64,000 nucleotides of DNA from contig NZ_STGE01000009.1 of NCBI RefSeq assembly GCF_005222675.1, positions 186,001 to 250,000 of the forward strand. Direction: 5' to 3'. A program made the translations under genes and the position numbers. This DNA comes from Mycolicibacterium sp. CR10 (lineage in GTDB: Bacteria > Actinomycetota > Actinomycetes > Mycobacteriales > Mycobacteriaceae). Below the pieces are notes generated by a model that worked only from the letters and a program-made list of their open reading frames with translations, made no database searches and was not told the DNA's origin. Below are positions 61,332-64,000 of this stretch, one piece after another (the stretch's first letter is position 1; the number at the start of each line of letters is the position of its first letter).

Positions 61332-62942
61332 ATGTTGTCGTACTCGTCCGGAGTCGCGGAGCCACCCCTGCTGACCGAGACCATCGGCGACAACCTGGCC
61401 CGGACCGTCGAACGGTTCGGTGACCACGAAGCGCTCGTCGAGTGCGCGACCGGGCGTCGGTGGACGTATGCGGAGTTTCACGAGGCCACCCGTCGCATCG
61501 CCACTGCGCTGCTGCAGCGGGGGATCGGACCCGGGGACCGCGTGGGCATCTGGTCGCCGAACACCGCGGAGTGGGCGATGGTGCAGTACGCCACCGCGCA
61601 GATCGGCGCCATCCTCGTCACGATCAACCCGGCCTACCGCGCCGAGGAACTGGAGTACGTGCTCAACCAGTCCTCGATCGCGATGGTGTTGTCGGCGGCC
61701 TCGTTCAAGACCTCGGACTACACCGCGATGCTCGACGCGGTCCGCGACCGCTGCCCGAACCTGCACGACGTCGTGATCGTGGGGTCACCGGAATGGTCCG
61801 CGATCGCCGAGACCGCCGCCGACGACGGCGCGCTGCAGGACGTGCGGTCGCGTCTTCGGCCGTCGGATCCGATCAACATCCAGTACACCTCGGGCACCAC
61901 CGGGTTCCCCAAGGGCGCGACGCTGACGCACCTCAACATCGGAAACAACGGCTACCTCGTCGGCGAGGGCCTCGGCTACACGGAGGCGGACCGGGTCTGT
62001 ATCCCGGTGCCGTTCTACCACTGTTTCGGCATGGTGATGGGCAACCTGGCGTGCACCTCGCACGGCGCCACGATGGTGATTCCGGCGCCGGGCTTCGACC
62101 CGGAGGAGACCCTCAAAGCTGTTGCTGCACAGCGCTGTACGTCGCTGTACGGAGTACCCACGATGTTCATCGCGGAGCTGTCCCTGCCGAGTTTCGACGA
62201 CTACGACCTGTCGAGTCTGCGGACCGGGATCATGGCGGGGTCGCCATGCCCGGAGAAAGTGATGCGCGACGTCATCGACCGCATGCACATGAGCGAGGTC
62301 GCGATCTGTTACGGCATGACCGAGACCTCCCCGGTGTCCACCCAGACGCTGTCGACCGACTCGCTGGACCGCCGGGTGAGCACCGTCGGGCGGGTCGGCC
62401 CGCACCTGGAGATCCAGGTCGTCGACGAGGCCGGCGCGCAGGTGCCGCGGGGGACGCCGGGCGAACTGTGTACCCGGGGCTACAGCGTGATGGCCGGCTA
62501 CTGGAACGACCCGGACAAGACCGCCGAGGCCATCGACCCCGACGGGTGGATGCACACGGGTGACATCGCGGTCATGGATGACGACGGCTACCTCAGCGTG
62601 ACCGGCCGCATCAAGGACATGGTGATCCGGGGCGGCGAGAACATCTACCCCCGTGAGATCGAGGAGTATCTGTACAGCCACCCCCACATCGTCGACGCCC
62701 AGGTCGTCGGGGTATCCGACGAGAAGTACGGCGAAGAGTTGATGGCGTGGATCCGGGTGGTCGACGGCGCGACACCACCGTCCGCCGACCACCTGCGGGA
62801 GTTCTTCGCAGGGCTGATCGCCCACCACAAGATCCCGCGCTACGTCCAGGTCATCGACGAGTTCCCGATGACCGTGACGGGCAAGGTGCGCAAGGTGGAC
62901 CTGCGCAGGCGCGGGGAGGAACTGCTCGGCGGTGACGGGTGA
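61332..62942 (+). CDS. Acyl-CoA synthetase (FadD35-like)
   Basis: 536-residue adenylate-forming ligase activating a carboxylic acid to acyl-CoA. The P-loop is [17 protein letters not shown]5 is [12 protein letters not shown]7 is [16 protein letters not shown], and the hinge and catalytic Lys are [16 protein letters not shown] and [11 protein letters not shown]-terminal similarity to M. tuberculosis FadD35 is strong from memory ([25 protein letters not shown]). Chain-length preference is not readable. ATG 61332. Its stop overlaps the peptidase GTG (GTGA). Confidence 0.9.
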   Translation: MLSYSSGVAEPPLLTETIGDNLARTVERFGDHEALVECATGRRWTYAEFHEATRRIATALLQRGIGPGDRVGIWSPNTAEWAMVQYATAQIGAILVTINPAYRAEELEYVLNQSSIAMVLSAASFKTSDYTAMLDAVRDRCPNLHDVVIVGSPEWSAIAETAADDGALQDVRSRLRPSDPINIQYTSGTTGFPKGATLTHLNIGNNGYLVGEGLGYTEADRVCIPVPFYHCFGMVMGNLACTSHGATMVIPAPGFDPEETLKAVAAQRCTSLYGVPTMFIAELSLPSFDDYDLSSLRTGIMAGSPCPEKVMRDVIDRMHMSEVAICYGMTETSPVSTQTLSTDSLDRRVSTVGRVGPHLEIQVVDEAGAQVPRGTPGELCTRGYSVMAGYWNDPDKTAEAIDPDGWMHTGDIAVMDDDGYLSVTGRIKDMVIRGGENIYPREIEEYLYSHPHIVDAQVVGVSDEKYGEELMAWIRVVDGATPPSADHLREFFAGLIAHHKIPRYVQVIDEFPMTVTGKVRKVDLRRRGEELLGGDG

Positions 62943-63484
62943 GGATCGCACCGCTGCGGCTGCAGCAGCGCGACGGCCGCACGTGTGGACCGTCGGTGGC
63001 CGTCGTCGCGGGAGCGCTCCTGGATCCCCGGTACCGGTCCGCGTTGTCGGGTCCGGACTCCGGCCGGGCGTGGTTCGCCGACGAGCAGTTGCGGGTGCAC
63101 GCGCTGGTGAACCGGATCTGGCCGCGGGCGCTCGGCACCACGCCGGTGGGGATGGCGCGGGCGCTCACCGTCCATTCGCGTCGTCGCGGGGTGCGCTACC
63201 GGTGGCGGATCTGGCGGGGGCGCCGTGACACGCTCGCCGATGTCCGACATGCGGTCGGGTCGGACCTGCCCGTCGCGATGCTCGTCGGCAGGTTCATCCC
63301 CCGGCACTGGGTGCTGATCGTCGACGCATCGGCCGGGCAGCTGCAGTGCTATGAACCGTCATCGGGCGAGGTCCGCACCATCGGAGTCGATCAGGTACGG
63401 CGCGCGCAGCTGACGGGCCTGGGTTACCCGCGGCCGTTCGCCTTCGTGCTGCCCAGCTCCGAAACCCGCTCTGCCACCGCGTGA
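62939..63484 (+). CDS. C39-like papain-fold cysteine peptidase
   Basis: 181-residue protein with a bacteriocin-peptidase-like core. Cys16 lies in [15 protein letters not shown] and His123 in [15 protein letters not shown], with Asp129 close behind, which gives a plausible Cys-His-Asp set. There is no signal peptide and no ABC domain, so it is a stand-alone cytosolic enzyme. The GTGA overlap ties it to the acyl-CoA synthetase gene. The 3' end overlaps the convergent PaiB-like gene by 61 bases. Substrate unknown; activity is inferred from residue pattern only. Confidence 0.72.
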   Translation: MRIAPLRLQQRDGRTCGPSVAVVAGALLDPRYRSALSGPDSGRAWFADEQLRVHALVNRIWPRALGTTPVGMARALTVHSRRRGVRYRWRIWRGRRDTLADVRHAVGSDLPVAMLVGRFIPRHWVLIVDASAGQLQCYEPSSGEVRTIGVDQVRRAQLTGLGYPRPFAFVLPSSETRSATA

Positions 63485-64000
63485 TCGGCCTGCTCGGATG
63501 AGTCACGCAACCCCGAGACCACGCCGTCGCGGTTGCGTTGGGGCTGATTCTGCGACATCTTCGCCTTGCCTTCGACCGAGGTGATCGCCAGCTCCAGGCC
63601 GACGATGGCGTGGAGCTGACCGCTGATGTAGGCCTCCGGCGCGTCGGTGACCTGCCAGGGCTCGGCCCGGTTCCGCTCATGGTGGTCGGTCAGCTGGGTG
63701 ACGAGCGCGCGTAGCCACTCCGGGTCGTCGTGGGCGGCGAGGTGGCCGTGGACGGCGAGCATGTCGTAGTTCCACGTCGGCACGACCTTGCCGGTCTCCT
63801 GCTTGGTGGCGTAGAAGCCGGGCGAGATGTAGGCCTGCGGGCCGGGGAAGATCGCGACCGTGTCGGCTCCGGCGGCCTGCCAATGCGGATTGGCGCGCGC
63901 GACGTGCCCGATCAGGGAGTGCCGGATCGGGTCGTAGAGCAGCGGCAGCGGGGTGACCAGCATTGTGGTCGCGGTGTGCGTGACGAGGTGAGCGAACCCT
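63424..64000 (-). CDS. PaiB-like FMN-binding protein (5' end outside window)
   Basis: C-terminal about 192 residues of a PaiB/FMN-binding negative transcriptional regulator family protein. The frame is open to the right edge and reads FAHLVTHTATTMLVTPLPLL, then GHVARANPHWQ and the family block VAIFPGPQAYISPGFYATK, followed by VPTWNYDMLAVHGHL and GVVSGLRDS. The internal ATG at 63961-63963 is not the start, because family sequence continues upstream of it. The role is probably FMN-dependent reduction or regulation; its start lies beyond the window. Confidence 0.87.
   Translation of the reverse strand, partial: GFAHLVTHTATTMLVTPLPLLYDPIRHSLIGHVARANPHWQAAGADTVAIFPGPQAYISPGFYATKQETGKVVPTWNYDMLAVHGHLAAHDDPEWLRALVTQLTDHHERNRAEPWQVTDAPEAYISGQLHAIVGLELAITSVEGKAKMSQNQPQRNRDGVVSGLRDSSEQADHAVAERVSELGSTKANGRG

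Overview
The window is GC-rich, gene-dense actinobacterial DNA. The gene content points to a mycobacterium, most likely a rapid grower (Mycolicibacterium-type). Markers are a wax ester synthase/DGAT, a mycobacterial-type methylenetetrahydrofolate reductase (Rv2172c-like), an MHB-type haemophore, several F420/FMN-dependent FDOR and LLM oxidoreductases, a DUF222/HNH (13E12-family) protein, the HAD phosphomutase + GH65 pair that corresponds to Rv3400-Rv3401, maltokinase, and a FadD35-like acyl-CoA synthetase. The species cannot be fixed from the sequence alone. About 61 protein genes are supported. No rRNA, tRNA or CRISPR array was seen.

Layout. 1-10150: metallochaperone GTPase (cut by the left edge), GAF-GGDEF-GAF diguanylate cyclase, SDR, a repeat-built collagen-like secreted protein, class III aminotransferase, WS/DGAT, SelO and a propeller-like lipoprotein. 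10340-17090: MTHFR, small membrane proteins, a VOC protein, the giant helicase HrpA and a TetR regulator. 17250-27060: DUF222/HNH protein with low-complexity insertions, an FAD monooxygenase converging on a zinc alcohol dehydrogenase, a translationally coupled run (glutaminyl cyclase, DUF1295, FAD oxidoreductase, FDOR), a serine esterase and two secreted proteins. 27360-37090: nitroreductase-VOC-rhomboid run, LLM oxidoreductase/TetR divergent pair, HAD + GH65 pair, potassium transporter Kup and two small hypotheticals.

37086-39301 is the accessory spot. A complete IS481-family element (12-bp perfect ends, GCTAGC target duplication) sits on the stop codon of one gene and supplies a new stop to a methionine aminopeptidase. 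That peptidase is divergent from a small XRE regulator across two matching palindromes.

39370-52030: DMT transporter, SigH-like ECF sigma factor without an adjacent anti-sigma gene, FDOR, a complete four-gene ABC importer operon, an orotate PRTase, a HugZ-like protein, a secreted/anchored protein, maltokinase and GlgX. 52240-64000: PAS-ANTAR regulator coupled to nicotinamidase PncA, a tightly overlapped four-gene envelope operon (two polytopic proteins, a cupredoxin-like lipoprotein, a tiny membrane protein), a membrane-embedded alpha/beta-hydrolase, a divergent acyl-CoA dehydrogenase/acyl-CoA synthetase pair sharing a palindrome, a C39-like cysteine peptidase and a PaiB-like protein cut by the right edge.

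The best candidates for undescribed biology are the envelope operon (53510-57234), the MetAP/XRE module with paired operators (38150-39301) and the ANTAR-PncA coupling. Function in these three is inferred from sequence pattern and context only.
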